Part shown: positions 1 to 9,170 of the stretch, in pieces
Position numbering within the stretch: position 1 is the stretch's first letter
How the letters are laid out: every line of letters starts with the position of its first letter
Assembly (NCBI GenBank): GCA_002173095.1
Contig: NHBK01000025.1
Span: forward strand, 26,306-90,305
DNA from: Hyphomonadaceae bacterium TMED5
GTDB taxonomy: Bacteria; Pseudomonadota; Alphaproteobacteria; Caulobacterales; Hyphomonadaceae
Reading direction: 5' to 3'
DNA length: 64,000 nucleotides
The notes under the pieces: generated by a model
What the model was told of the DNA's origin: nothing
The model's input: the letters and a program-made list of their open reading frames with translations, nothing else
Database searches by the model: none
Translations under genes and position numbers: made by a program

Positions 1-1601
1 TGGACATCATGATGGTGCTTATCGAGCGTCTTGAATGCATCGGTTTGACGCAGGTCCGCATCTTCAATGCCGTCATACCATTTGCCGAGGCGGCAAGAAT
101 GGTTGTCCGGCACGTCAGCAGCCGTCCAGCTGCCGCGACCCAGAACGGTATCGATCGCACGCTTCTTGAAGAGCGTATGGTCGATCTTCGCCATTTCGCA
201 GAGCGAGCGTCCAGAAGAGTTCTTGAACCATTTGGTTGCGGATTTGGAGAGCTGATCATTGCTGTCCTGAAGCGAGTCAGAAATTGAGTTGAGGCTTTCA
301 GCATTGTCTCGCGCCAGATCAGAGATGCCAGCGATATGTCCGCTGATCTCAGTGGAAGATGCTTCCTGTTGTTCCAGGATCTGAGCAACCTCAGACATGC
401 GGCCAGCAACAGAGTTCATCTGATAGCCCGCAGTCTCGATCTGCTCGCTTGCATTCGTCAGCGTTTCCTCGCCCGTTTCGATGGCGTTCTGCGTCGCCTG
501 GAAGTTTGAGCTGATGCGGCTGATTTCATCCTGAAGCGTCTGGATTCGCGCAGCTACGTCGTCGGTTGCAGACGCGGTCTGGTTGGCCAGTGCTTTGACT
601 TCGCTCGCAACAACCGCGAAGCCTTTGCCAGCTTCACCTGCGCGGGCAGCCTCAATTGTCGCGTTAAGCGCGAGCAGATTTGTCTGGTCCGCAATAGATT
701 GGATGACGCTCATAACGTCATTGATTTCGCGAGCAGCGTCCTGAAGCGAAGACAGGCTTTCATTGCTTCGGTCAGCGGCCTCGGAAACAGTGTTGATAGC
801 CTGACGCGCTTTCACCACGCCCTGCACACCTTCTTCAAGGCGTTTGTTTGTGTCGGCTGCGGCATCGGCGGCGTTCTGGCTGGTTTCCGAGAGTTGTTGA
901 ATTGAGGACACCAGCTCTTCAACAGCCGCAGCAACAGACTCGCTGGACGAGGTCGAGCGGGATGTACTGTCGCTGAGAAGCGCAATGTTCAGCGTGACCT
1001 GGTTGAGGTCGGTCATCGCGCCGGAAATGGTTTTCAGCGTGTGATAATCGCTGTCCTCACGCCATTCAATCGCATCCTGATCTGTCATCTGAGATGAGTA
1101 GGACTCATTTCCGAGCGCCATATCCATGAACATACGAGCGACCAGAATTTGCAGGGCTTCGGTTGCACGGTGCGGCGTGAACCGGTGCGCTTTCATGACA
1201 GCAGGGATTGCATCCATGAGGACGCGGCCATAGCCTGCAATGAACCAGTCGGATGTGAGACCAATGCGAACGTGCGCGGAGCCGACTTTGCGGGCATCGC
1301 GCTCAAACGTGCGCATATCGTGACCGGTAAAGACGTTCTGCCAGTGTCCCGTCTGGGACTTAGCCAGGTCTTTTGCTGTACGTGTAGAATTATTCAGGCG
1401 GGAAGCCAGGTGAGGCGTTTTTCCAAGGCGCTCATAGAAGCGTTCAAGAATGCCTTCCATATTTGGAGCAAGCTGATTCCATACAGCTGCAGCGCGTGCG
1501 CCATTTGGATCTTCCGGCATCAGATATTCAAACAGGTCCGCTGTATTATTCTTCGACTTTGTCGTCGTTTGCGGAGCGAGAGATGTGCTAGCTTGCGCCA
1601 T
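1..1601 (-). CDS. Globin-coupled methyl-accepting chemoreceptor with C-terminal CZB domain (3' end cut by window)
   Basis: This is a cytoplasmic chemoreceptor that probably senses oxygen or another heme ligand and signals to CheA/CheW. Reading the minus strand from the ATG at 1601 gives 533 codons without a stop up to the window edge. Residues about 20-170 form a protoglobin sensor domain; the proximal heme histidine is most likely H110 in GSAHVRIGL. No transmembrane segment or HAMP domain is visible. The signalling hairpin follows, with the highly conserved tip [19 protein letters not shown]. The last 60 visible residues look like a chemoreceptor zinc-binding (CZB) domain: DHTLFKKR, then [12 protein letters not shown] with the Cys and His ligands, then a late HHH. 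The start is supported by AGGGGAA about 8 bases upstream. Only the last residues are missing. The heme and zinc ligands are inferred from family motifs. Confidence 0.88.
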   Translation of the reverse strand, partial: MAQASTSLAPQTTTKSKNNTADLFEYLMPEDPNGARAAAVWNQLAPNMEGILERFYERLGKTPHLASRLNNSTRTAKDLAKSQTGHWQNVFTGHDMRTFERDARKVGSAHVRIGLTSDWFIAGYGRVLMDAIPAVMKAHRFTPHRATEALQILVARMFMDMALGNESYSSQMTDQDAIEWREDSDYHTLKTISGAMTDLNQVTLNIALLSDSTSRSTSSSESVAAAVEELVSSIQQLSETSQNAADAAADTNKRLEEGVQGVVKARQAINTVSEAADRSNESLSSLQDAAREINDVMSVIQSIADQTNLLALNATIEAARAGEAGKGFAVVASEVKALANQTASATDDVAARIQTLQDEISRISSNFQATQNAIETGEETLTNASEQIETAGYQMNSVAGRMSEVAQILEQQEASSTEISGHIAGISDLARDNAESLNSISDSLQDSNDQLSKSATKWFKNSSGRSLCEMAKIDHTLFKKRAIDTVLGRGSWTAADVPDNHSCRLGKWYDGIEDADLRQTDAFKTLDKHHHDV

Positions 1602-1730
1602 TGGGTGACTTCCCCTGAAGTTTATTCAACAGAGGCATAGTACCCATAACGAATGTAAGCATTCTTAATTCTGATGCGTTGAATTTTCACGATTACTCAG
1701 AATTTCAACAACAGAAATTGCCAACGAATA

Positions 1731-1764
1731 AAAAAAGCCGCCTTCCCGAAGAAAGACGGCTTTT
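1731..1764 (-). terminator. Rho-independent terminator after rplI
   Basis: Read on the minus strand, AAAAGCCGTCTTTC pairs with GGAAGGCGGCTTTT around a TTCG loop and runs into a T tract. It sits 25 bases after the rplI stop and should end the rpsF-rpsR-rplI transcript before the chemoreceptor gene. Confidence 0.85.
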
Positions 1765-1788
1765 CAAAGCTTTACAGCGAGCTGAGAC

Positions 1789-2379
1789 TTATTCGTCTTC
1801 AGCCGGGCCGCGTTCAGCAGCAGCTTCCGCTGCAGCTTCAGCCATTTCGTTAGCTTGTTCGTCAGCGAGGGCGCGATCAGCAGCCATAGCCGCTTCGATT
1901 ACGTTCTCACCAGCAGCCTGACGCTCAGCTTCGTCTTCAGAACGAGCAACGTTCATCGTGACAGTGATCGTGACTTCTGGGTGCAGACGAATTTCAACTT
2001 CGTGCAGACCGATGGTTTTAATCGCCGTGTTCAGAAGAACCTGACGACGCTCAACCTTCGTGCCGGACTCAGTTGCAACTTCAGCTACGTCGCGCGCAGC
2101 AACAGAACCGAAGAGGTAACCGTTTTCGCCAGCCTGGCGGATTAGAACGAAAGACTTGCCGTCCAGAGCTTCGCCGTGAGACGCAGCTTCTTCGCGAGCT
2201 TTTTCGTTGCGAGCTTCGATTTCAGCTTTTTCAGCTTCAAAACGAGCGCGGTTTGCGTCGTTAGCAAGAAGAGCTTTGCCCTGAGGGATCAGGAAGTTAC
2301 GAGCGAAGCCGTTTTTAACTTCAACTTCGTCACCGATCTTGCCGAGTTTCTCAACGCGTTCGAGCAGAATAACTTGCAT
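1789..2379 (-). CDS. rplI: 50S ribosomal protein L9
   Basis: L9 binds 23S rRNA near the L1 stalk and helps maintain reading frame. The N-terminal domain is unmistakable ([19 protein letters not shown], then the [11 protein letters not shown] motif), followed by a connecting helix and a C-terminal domain ending near residue 150. The protein is 196 residues against about 150 in E. coli. The additional C-terminal tail is rich in Ala and Glu and probably flexible, as often seen in alphaproteobacterial L9. It is the last gene of rpsF-rpsR-rplI, 12 bases after rpsR, and is followed by a strong terminator. Confidence 0.97.
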   Translation of the reverse strand: MQVILLERVEKLGKIGDEVEVKNGFARNFLIPQGKALLANDANRARFEAEKAEIEARNEKAREEAASHGEALDGKSFVLIRQAGENGYLFGSVAARDVAEVATESGTKVERRQVLLNTAIKTIGLHEVEIRLHPEVTITVTMNVARSEDEAERQAAGENVIEAAMAADRALADEQANEMAEAAAEAAAERGPAEDE

Positions 2380-2391
2380 GTTGTTCTCTCC

Positions 2392-2655
2392 TTACTGAAC
2401 GCTGAACGGAAGCAGAGCGAGAACGCGGGCACGTTTGATGGCCTGTGCGAGCTTGCGCTGTTTCTTCTGGCTGACAGCCGTGATGCGTGCAGGAACGATT
2501 TTGCCTTTTTCAGACACGTAACGCTGCAGGAGTTTTACGTCTTTGTAATCGATCGCTGGTGCATTTTCACCAGAGAACGGGCAGACCTTGCGGCGACGAC
2601 CAAATGGACGGCGAGCCGGCAGGTTGGAGATATTCAGTTTTCCACCTTTAGACAT
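2392..2655 (-). CDS. rpsR: 30S ribosomal protein S18
   Basis: S18 forms a heterodimer with S6 on the platform of the 30S subunit. The 87-residue product has the family core: [18 protein letters not shown], the ISEKGKI-like segment [14 protein letters not shown], and the basic C-terminal helix [12 protein letters not shown]. It lies between rpsF (9 bases upstream) and rplI (12 bases downstream) in the standard S6-S18-L9 operon. Length and start are normal. Confidence 0.97.
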   Translation of the reverse strand: MSKGGKLNISNLPARRPFGRRRKVCPFSGENAPAIDYKDVKLLQRYVSEKGKIVPARITAVSQKKQRKLAQAIKRARVLALLPFSVQ

Positions 2656-2664
2656 GATGCCCTC

Positions 2665-3015
2665 CTAGTCTCTTTTGCGACGGTCGTCGCGGTCTTTGCG
2701 TGCGATGACAGGAGACGGCTCGTCAGAGAGCTCCTCGACGCGGATTGTCATGTGACGCATGACGTCGTCATTGATGCGCAGGCGACGCTCAAGTTCCTGA
2801 ACGGCTGCTGCTGGAGCATCGATGTTCATCAGCGAGTAGTGACCTTTGCGAACCTTGTTGATTGGGTAAGCAAGGTTACGCAGGCCCCAGTATTCGGTCT
2901 TGCCGACTTTACCGTTTTCGCCTTCGATGATTTTGGTGATGTCTTCTACGAGCGCTTCCACCTGTTGAGGTGAAATATCAGGACGCGCTACGAAGACGTG
3001 TTCGTAAAAAGCCAT
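2665..3015 (-). CDS. rpsF: 30S ribosomal protein S6
   Basis: S6 pairs with S18 in the central domain of the 30S subunit. The 116-residue product starts [15 protein letters not shown], typical of S6, and has the conserved [13 protein letters not shown] segment followed by a charged C-terminal tail ([12 protein letters not shown]). The frame stays open upstream to 3213, but the preceding 66 residues are not S6-like and run into the fabD start, so the ATG at 3015 is chosen. First gene of rpsF-rpsR-rplI, divergent from fabD. Confidence 0.96.
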   Translation of the reverse strand: MAFYEHVFVARPDISPQQVEALVEDITKIIEGENGKVGKTEYWGLRNLAYPINKVRKGHYSLMNIDAPAAAVQELERRLRINDDVMRHMTIRVEELSDEPSPVIARKDRDDRRKRD

Positions 3016-3204
3016 ATTGTGCCCTTTGGCTGAAGAGCGGCACCTGCTGACAAGGGAAGACAGCAAATGATGGCCCCGATCCACTATTGGAGCGGGCCGC
3101 ACTTCGGTGAAGGCGCGCTTAAACCTCAAACATGCAAAAAAAGCAAGAGGCTTGTCATTTTCTGAACATATGAGTAGGGCAGGTCGCTCTGAAAGGATGA
3201 AGCC
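3016..3204. promoter_or_regulatory. Divergent rpsF / fabD promoter region
   Basis: These 189 bases separate two divergent operons and must carry promoters for both. For rpsF a candidate is TTGCTT with a 17-base spacer to TTTAAG on the minus strand. For fabD, TTGTCA at about 3152 is a possible -35, but I see no good -10. Both assignments are by eye and weak. Confidence 0.4.
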
Positions 3205-4149
3205 ATGGATCACACCGCTTTCATTTTCCCGGGCCAGGGTGCCCAGTTCGTTGGAATGGGTAAAGAACTCGCTGACAATTTTGCGAGCGCTAAAGCCGTT
3301 TTTGACGAAGTTGATGAGGCTCTGGGAGAGTCCTTTTCCAAGCTGATCTGGGAAGGTTCAGAAGACGATCTGAAACTGACCGCCAACACACAGCCTGCAC
3401 TCATGGCTGTCAGCCTCGCCGTTGTTCGTGCGCTTGAGGCCGAATTTGGCGTCAAAATCTCTGATGGCACGTATGTCGCCGGCCACTCACTGGGTGAGTA
3501 TTCTGCGCTGGCCGCTGCTGGCGCAATCAGCGTAGGTGATGCAGCGAAGGTTCTGCGCTTCCGCGGTGAATCCATGCAAAAAGCTGTTCCAGCGGGCGAG
3601 GGCGCTATGGCCGCTCTGCTGGGCGCAACATCCGAACAGGCAGAGGCGGCTTGTGAAGCATCTGGTGGTGTCTGCGAAGTGGCTAATGACAATGCGCCAG
3701 GTCAGATCGTTTTGTCCGGTGCGAAAGCCGCCGTTGAGAAAGCGGCTGAATGGTCCAAGGAAAACGGCATTAAGAAAGCTGTCCTTCTTCCGGTCAGCGC
3801 GCCTTTCCATTGCAGCCTGATGCAGCCCGCAGCTGACGCAATGGCTGAGGCTCTGGCATCAACTGACCTCAAATCTCCGTGCATTCCTGTCTATGCGAAT
3901 GTGACGGCAGCGCCTGTTTCAGACCCTGAAACGATCCGCAAATTGCTGGTGGAACAGGTCACGGCGCGCGTGCGCTGGCGCGAAAGCGTCGAGAAAATGG
4001 CTGGTGAAGGCATCGTCAATCTTATTGAATGCGGTGCAGGAAAAGTGCTGACTGTTATGAACCGACGCACAGTTAAAGGCCTGAATGGGGTTTCCCTTGG
4101 CACGCCAGCTGATCTAGAGAACTTTGCTGAAACGCAGAATCAGGCCTGA
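3205..4149 (+). CDS. fabD: Malonyl-CoA:ACP transacylase
   Basis: FabD moves the malonyl group from CoA to acyl carrier protein, supplying the extender unit for type II fatty-acid synthesis. The 314-residue protein begins [10 protein letters not shown], has the nucleophile motif GHSLG at 93-97 (Ser95) and the catalytic His202 in APFHCSLM, matching E. coli Ser92/His201. The length is normal. It heads the cluster fabD-fabG-acpP-fabF, all genes of one pathway on the same strand. GGATGAAGCC places a ribosome binding site before the ATG. Confidence 0.97.
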   Translation: MDHTAFIFPGQGAQFVGMGKELADNFASAKAVFDEVDEALGESFSKLIWEGSEDDLKLTANTQPALMAVSLAVVRALEAEFGVKISDGTYVAGHSLGEYSALAAAGAISVGDAAKVLRFRGESMQKAVPAGEGAMAALLGATSEQAEAACEASGGVCEVANDNAPGQIVLSGAKAAVEKAAEWSKENGIKKAVLLPVSAPFHCSLMQPAADAMAEALASTDLKSPCIPVYANVTAAPVSDPETIRKLLVEQVTARVRWRESVEKMAGEGIVNLIECGAGKVLTVMNRRTVKGLNGVSLGTPADLENFAETQNQA

Positions 4150-4178
4150 AAAGGCTTTAGTTAGGGAGGGTCGCTGTA

Positions 4179-4916
4179 ATGTTCGATCTGACAGGAAAAA
4201 CTGCTCTTGTAACTGGTGCCTCAGGTGGCATTGGTCGCTCAATCGCTGCAGCTTTGTCTGCGCAGGGCGCTAAAGTTGCGCTGAGCGGTACACGTGAAGC
4301 TGTTCTTGAAGAAGTTGCGGGTACGCTTTCCGGCGAGACTTTTGTTGCAACGTGTAATCTCTCTGACGTCGACAGCGTTGCAGCGCTCGTGCCGAGCGTT
4401 GAAAAGGACTTTGCTCCGGTTGATATCCTCGTGTCCAATGCGGGTCTGACCCGTGACAAGCTTCTGCTCCAACAGAAAGAAGCTGACTGGGACACAGTCG
4501 TTGATGTGAACCTGAAGGCTTACTCAATTCTGGCGCGCACATGCCTTCGTGGCATGATGAAGCGCCGTTTTGGCCGTATTGTCGGTATCACCTCTATTGT
4601 GGGTGTGACGGGCAATCCGGGCCAGACCAATTATGCGGCGTCCAAAGCCGGCATGATCGGCTTTTCCAAATCACTTGCGCAGGAAGTTGCGAGCCGTGGC
4701 ATCACGGTGAACTGTGTAGCACCTGGCTTCATCAAGTCTCCAATGACGGATGAATTGTCAGATGCACAGAAAGAAGCACTTCTGGGCAGCATTCCAACCG
4801 GCCGACTTGGTTCAGGCGATGACATTGCGTCAGCTTGCGTCTACCTTTCAAGCGATGAAGCTGCTTACATGACGGGGCAAACCCTGCATGTGAACGGCGG
4901 AATGGCGATGATTTAA
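4179..4916 (+). CDS. fabG: 3-oxoacyl-ACP reductase
   Basis: FabG carries out the NADPH-dependent reduction of 3-oxoacyl-ACP to 3-hydroxyacyl-ACP. It is a 245-residue classical short-chain dehydrogenase: cofactor motif TGASGGIG at 12-19, NAG at 87-89, Asn111, and the catalytic residues Ser139, Tyr152 and Lys156 (YAASK). The C-terminal TGQTLHVNGGMAM is typical of FabG. GGGAGG precedes the ATG. It sits between fabD and acpP, which supports FabG over other short-chain reductases. Confidence 0.96.
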   Translation: MFDLTGKTALVTGASGGIGRSIAAALSAQGAKVALSGTREAVLEEVAGTLSGETFVATCNLSDVDSVAALVPSVEKDFAPVDILVSNAGLTRDKLLLQQKEADWDTVVDVNLKAYSILARTCLRGMMKRRFGRIVGITSIVGVTGNPGQTNYAASKAGMIGFSKSLAQEVASRGITVNCVAPGFIKSPMTDELSDAQKEALLGSIPTGRLGSGDDIASACVYLSSDEAAYMTGQTLHVNGGMAMI

Positions 4917-5044
4917 AGGTCAGGACTAGTCAGGAAATCCCAGTCCGGTTAATGGTCAAGCCGCATAACATGTGCTAGCGGCGCAACTCGCAAGCAGTTA
5001 TCACAAAACACGACTGTATGCTCAATAATGAGAAGGAAGATGAA

Positions 5045-5281
5045 ATGTCTGAAGTTTTCGAACGTGTGAAGAAAATCGTTGTCGAAAACCTCGAAGTTGA
5101 AGCGGACAAAGTCACGGAAGCTGCAAGCTTCATCGATGACCTTGGTGCTGACAGCCTCGACCTGGTTGAACTGGTAATGGCATTTGAGGAAGAATTCGGA
5201 ATCGAGATCGAAGACGAAGTTCAGGAAAACATCCGCACCGTTGGTGACGCTGTTTCCGAGATCAAGAAAACCGTAGGTTAA
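5045..5281 (+). CDS. acpP: Acyl carrier protein
   Basis: AcpP is the small acidic carrier that holds growing acyl chains on a phosphopantetheine arm. The 78-residue product has the attachment motif [10 protein letters not shown] with Ser37 and the typical helix EEEFGIEI. An in-frame ATG at 5018 would add nine residues, but [10 protein letters not shown] at 5045 matches the family start and has GAAGGAAG just upstream. The 128-base gap after fabG may hold its own promoter, as AcpP is needed in large amounts. It is 8 bases before fabF. Confidence 0.97.
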   Translation: MSEVFERVKKIVVENLEVEADKVTEAASFIDDLGADSLDLVELVMAFEEEFGIEIEDEVQENIRTVGDAVSEIKKTVG

Positions 5282-5289
5282 GTGCTGAT

Positions 5290-6573
5290 ATGAGACGGGT
5301 TGTTATTACAGGCATTGGCCTCGTAACGCCTCTGGCGGGAAACCGTGAGGCAAGTTGGAGCCGTTTGATCGAAGGGCGCTCAGGCGCGCAGAAAATCGAT
5401 CTGTTCGATACTGACGACCTGTCCTGCAAGATCGCAGCACAAGTGCCGTGGACCACGGGTCGGGGCGGAGGCGAAGGTGATCCTGACGCTTTCGATCCTG
5501 ACCGCGTGGGTTCAGCTAAAGAGCGTCGCCGTGTCGGTGAGTTCATTGTCTACGGTATGGCTGCGGCGGAAGAAGCGATCGCTGATTCCGGATGGGTTCC
5601 GGAAACAGACGAAGACAAATACATGACCGGCGTGCTCATCGGTTCGGGTATTGGCGGTCTTCCGGAAATTGCAGAAACTACGAAAATTCTGGAGCAGGGC
5701 GGCCCACGTAAAGTTAGCCCGTTCTTTATCCCGAGTGCACTGATCAATCTGTGCTCCGGTCAGGTGTCCATTAAGCACGGCTTTAAAGGCCCGAACCACT
5801 CAGTCGTTACAGCATGTGCGACGGGTGCTCACGCAATCGGCGATTCAGCACGTCTCATTCAGTATGGCGATGCAGACGTTATGGTTGCGGGCGGTACTGA
5901 AGGCTCGCTCTGCCGTCTGGCCGTTGCAGGTTTTGCTGCTGCGAAGACCCTGTCTACAAAATACAATGATGAGCCTGAGCGCGCATCCCGCCCATATGAC
6001 AAAGACCGTGATGGTTTCCTGTTCGGCGAAGGTGCTGGTGTTCTCGTTCTCGAAGAATACGAACACGCTAAAAAGCGCGGCGCGAAAATTTACGCCGAAG
6101 TTCTGGGCTATGGCCTGTCTGGCGATGCGCACCACATCACGTCTCCTCCGGATGACGGCAATGGTGGTTTCCGAGCAATGCAGATGGCGCTGCGCCATGC
6201 CGGCCTGACGCCGGAAGACATTGATTACGTCAACACGCACGGCACCTCTACGCCTGTTGGTGACGAGATTGAGGTCCGTGCCATCGAGCGTCTGTTCGGT
6301 GATGCCGTTAAAGGTCTGTCTCTGTCGTCTACGAAGTCGTCTATCGGTCACCTGCTTGGTGCTGCTGGCGCAGTTGAAGGCGCGTTCACGGCTCTGGCTA
6401 TCAAGAACGGCATGATCCCGCCGACGCTCAACCTCGAAAATCCGTCTTTCGAATCTGAGATCGACCTGACGCCTCTGAAGGCGAAAGCACGCGAGATCAA
6501 ATACGCGCTGTCTAACTCTTTCGGATTTGGCGGTACGAATGCTGCGCTGGTAATGGGCCGCGTCGACGACTAA
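5290..6573 (+). CDS. fabF: 3-oxoacyl-ACP synthase II
   Basis: FabF condenses malonyl-ACP with acyl-ACP during chain elongation. The 427-residue thiolase-fold protein has the catalytic Cys176 (TACATGAH), His317 (NTHGTSTPVGD), Lys349 and His354 (STKSSIGHLLGAAG) and the C-terminal FGFGGTNAAL. A short Gly-rich insertion near residues 57-64 is common in alphaproteobacterial FabF. It directly follows acpP, the standard order. Confidence 0.97.
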   Translation: MRRVVITGIGLVTPLAGNREASWSRLIEGRSGAQKIDLFDTDDLSCKIAAQVPWTTGRGGGEGDPDAFDPDRVGSAKERRRVGEFIVYGMAAAEEAIADSGWVPETDEDKYMTGVLIGSGIGGLPEIAETTKILEQGGPRKVSPFFIPSALINLCSGQVSIKHGFKGPNHSVVTACATGAHAIGDSARLIQYGDADVMVAGGTEGSLCRLAVAGFAAAKTLSTKYNDEPERASRPYDKDRDGFLFGEGAGVLVLEEYEHAKKRGAKIYAEVLGYGLSGDAHHITSPPDDGNGGFRAMQMALRHAGLTPEDIDYVNTHGTSTPVGDEIEVRAIERLFGDAVKGLSLSSTKSSIGHLLGAAGAVEGAFTALAIKNGMIPPTLNLENPSFESEIDLTPLKAKAREIKYALSNSFGFGGTNAALVMGRVDD

Positions 6574-6618
6574 AGGGTCTACGCTTTTGCCTGGCTTCAG
6601 CTATCGGAGATACAGCGC

Positions 6619-7647
6619 ATGAAATGGGTCACCAGGGCTTTGGTGGCCCTTCTCGTATTGATCGTGATTGCTGCCATTGGTGCGTTCGTCGCCTTCAAAT
6701 GGTTTGAAGCCGAAATCAATGCGCCCGGACCGCTGGCTGGCGGTGAAGCCCAAACCATTATGATCCCACGTGGCGCTGGAGTTATCCGTATCGGTCAGCA
6801 ACTCGAAACCGAAGGCTTCATTGAAGATGCCCGACTGTTCCGAGCTGCATCTGTTTATCTTGAAGTACAATCCAGTCTGAAAGCCGGTGAGTATCTAATC
6901 CCGGCTGATGCCAGTATTGTCGATATTCTGGAACTGATGGAGGAGGGCGATGTCATCCTTCATCCGGTGCAGATCATCGAAGGCTCTACGATTGCGCAGG
7001 CTATGGCCGCAATCGCCCGCGTCGATGTTCTGACAGGCGAAATGCCGGAAACGCCTGAAGAGGGTAGCTTTCTGCCGGACACCTATTTCTTCACCCGGGG
7101 CACAAGCCGTGTAGAGGTTGTGCAGCGCCTTCTTGCGGCGCAGGACACGCTGATGGAAGAAATCTGGGCAGCACGCCAGGACGACCTGCCGCTCGCCTCT
7201 CCTGAAGAAGCTGTGATCCTTGCTTCCATCGTTGAGAAAGAGACCGGAAGCGTGGGCGATGAAGATCTCGTCGCGAGCGTTTTCATCAATCGTCTGGAAC
7301 GCGGCATGCGTCTTCAGAGCGACCCAACGATTATATACGGCATTTCTCAGGGCGAACGTTTGACGCGTACCGTCAACGGCCGTGAAATTCAGCGCGGGCT
7401 TTATCGCTCCGAAATTGATCGTCTGACGCCGTACAATACCTATCAGATTGATGGTCTGCCGCCGACGCCGATTTGCAATCCAAGTGAGGCGGCACTTCGC
7501 GCTGTTCTTCAGCCGGCTGAATCTGATTATCTGTTCTTCGTGGCCGATGGTTCTGGCCGCCACGCATTCTCTCGTACGAATGCAGAGCATAACCGCAATG
7601 TTGCACGCTGGCGCGAGATCGAACGCGCTCGCCGCGCCGCAGAATAA
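6619..7647 (+). CDS. mltG: Endolytic murein transglycosylase
   Basis: MltG cleaves nascent peptidoglycan strands and probably sets their length. The 342-residue protein has one N-terminal transmembrane helix (about residues 7-27), a LysM-like region and the YceG catalytic domain. The signature IVEKETG at 204-210 contains the catalytic Glu (E206 by analogy with E. coli E218), followed by ASVFINRLERGMRLQSDPT. It lies between fabF and yicC, a common alphaproteobacterial order. Length is normal. Confidence 0.94.
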   Translation: MKWVTRALVALLVLIVIAAIGAFVAFKWFEAEINAPGPLAGGEAQTIMIPRGAGVIRIGQQLETEGFIEDARLFRAASVYLEVQSSLKAGEYLIPADASIVDILELMEEGDVILHPVQIIEGSTIAQAMAAIARVDVLTGEMPETPEEGSFLPDTYFFTRGTSRVEVVQRLLAAQDTLMEEIWAARQDDLPLASPEEAVILASIVEKETGSVGDEDLVASVFINRLERGMRLQSDPTIIYGISQGERLTRTVNGREIQRGLYRSEIDRLTPYNTYQIDGLPPTPICNPSEAALRAVLQPAESDYLFFVADGSGRHAFSRTNAEHNRNVARWREIERARRAAE

Positions 7648-7657
7648 GGAATAGCTG

Positions 7658-8542
7658 ATGCTCTCCAGCATGACCGGCTTTGGTAGCGCCCTGAACGACG
7701 GCTCTGGCCTTACCTGGACTTTTGAAGTCAAATCCGTAAATGGCCGTGGGCTGGATGTGCGTCTTTATCTGCCAACCGGGTGCGAAAGCCTTGAAGCGCC
7801 GATCCGGGCAGCATTCAAATCGGCTTTTTCGCGCGGAAACATGCAGGCCAATCTCAATATTCGTGAAACGTCTGACGCAAAGCCGTTGAGCCTAGATACA
7901 CGGCTTCTGAACGCACTGTCGCGCAAAGCGCGTATGCTCGACCGCCAAACCGGACTGGGTGCGGCGACGTCTGCTGGCGACCTTCTGGCGCTGCGTGGTG
8001 TGATGTCGAACGAGAAGTCTGGTGTGGATGTGTCTGCGGACAGCCAAACCGGCAAAGCAATTTTGAAAACTGTGTCCGAAGCTATTGAACAGCTGAAAGT
8101 CGCGCGCCTGAAAGAGGGCGAGTCGCTTGCTTCTGTGCTGACGCGCACTGTCAAAGACATGGAAACCGTCGTCGCTGAAGCGCAAGAGACAGCAGATGTT
8201 CAGCCAAAACAAATGCTCGCGAAACTGAAAGAGCGCGTCGCAGCACTCTTGGAGGACACTCGCATTAGCGAGGAGCGTCTCGAGCAGGAAGTTGCCATTC
8301 TGGTGAATAAGGCTGACGTCACTGAAGAGCTGGATCGCCTCAAGGCACACCTGGCTGAAGCGTACAATCTGTTTGTTGCAAAAGGCCCGGTCGGCCGTAA
8401 GCTGGACTTTCTCTCGCAGGAATTGCTGCGCGAAGCGAACACGCTCGGCAGCAAGTCTGCCAGTCTCGAGATGACGCGCCATTCACTGGCTCTGAAATCT
8501 CTCATCGATCAATTCAAGGAGCAGGCCGCCAATGTCGAATAG
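7658..8542 (+). CDS. yicC: YicC-family endoribonuclease
   Basis: The protein belongs to the YicC/YloC family; E. coli YicC is reported as a ribonuclease, so RNA cleavage is the likely function. Diagnostic sequence is visible at the N-terminus (MLSSMTGFGSA, then WTFEVKSVNGRGLDVR) and the C-terminus (DFLSQELLREANTLGSKS). The 294-residue length is normal. Its stop overlaps the gmk start by 11 bases, suggesting translational coupling, and the yicC-gmk pairing is widely conserved. Confidence 0.93.
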   Translation: MLSSMTGFGSALNDGSGLTWTFEVKSVNGRGLDVRLYLPTGCESLEAPIRAAFKSAFSRGNMQANLNIRETSDAKPLSLDTRLLNALSRKARMLDRQTGLGAATSAGDLLALRGVMSNEKSGVDVSADSQTGKAILKTVSEAIEQLKVARLKEGESLASVLTRTVKDMETVVAEAQETADVQPKQMLAKLKERVAALLEDTRISEERLEQEVAILVNKADVTEELDRLKAHLAEAYNLFVAKGPVGRKLDFLSQELLREANTLGSKSASLEMTRHSLALKSLIDQFKEQAANVE

Positions 8543-9170
8543 TACGCATTCACGTCGCGGTCTGATGCTGGTGATTTCCAGCCCGTCTGGTGCAGGCAAA
8601 ACGACGCTCTCACGTATGCTGATGGACAAGTATGAGGATGTGCGCCTCTCGGTTTCTGCGACGACGCGTGACCCGCGTCCGGGCGAGGAAGAGGGCGTGC
8701 ATTATCAGTTTGTCGATCATTCGACGTTTGAGACCATGATCGAAAAGCGCGCATTTCTGGAATGGGCGAAAGTGTTCGACCATTTTTACGGTACGCCGCG
8801 CAAAGCTGTAGAAGAGCGTCTGGAAGACGGCAAAGACGTGATCTTTGACGTCGACTGGCAGGGCGCAGATGCGATCCATGACCAGATGCCAAATGATGTG
8901 GTGTCAGTCTTCGTGTTGCCACCGAGCATTGATGCGCTGCAAAAGCGTCTTGAGGCGCGGCCGGGCTCCGATCCTGAGAAGGTAGAACGTCGTATGGCTG
9001 GCGCACGTAACGAAATTCGCCATTGGCGCCGGTATGACTATGCGATCGTCAATGAAGACATCGAAGTGGCGTTCAAAGAGCTTGAAGGCATTCTGACAAC
9101 AGAGCGCCAGAAGCGTCTGCGTCAGCTACGCCTCGAGCCATTGGTTCAGGCCTTGCTGGACGAAGGCTGA
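8532..9170 (+). CDS. gmk: Guanylate kinase
   Basis: Gmk phosphorylates GMP to GDP with ATP. The 212-residue protein has the P-loop SPSGAGKTT at about 17-25, the GMP-binding region SVSATTRDPRPGE and the lid/core segment EWAKVFDHFYGTP, then VIFDVDWQGA. The start overlaps yicC by 11 bases and the 3' end overlaps the convergent rsmA by 25 bases, so there is no space for a terminator between the two converging operons. Confidence 0.96.
   Translation: MSNSTHSRRGLMLVISSPSGAGKTTLSRMLMDKYEDVRLSVSATTRDPRPGEEEGVHYQFVDHSTFETMIEKRAFLEWAKVFDHFYGTPRKAVEERLEDGKDVIFDVDWQGADAIHDQMPNDVVSVFVLPPSIDALQKRLEARPGSDPEKVERRMAGARNEIRHWRRYDYAIVNEDIEVAFKELEGILTTERQKRLRQLRLEPLVQALLDEG

Noticed and set aside
1149..1640. 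163-residue plus-strand reading frame
   Set aside because: It is antisense to the chemoreceptor's globin domain, which has clear homology in the opposite direction.
2176..2973. 265-residue plus-strand reading frame
   Set aside because: It runs antisense through rplI, rpsR and rpsF, all certain genes; the length comes from their biased codon use.
9146..9170. Possible frameshift where gmk and rsmA meet
   Set aside because: Both proteins have full-length, normal C-termini; it is a simple 25-base convergent overlap.
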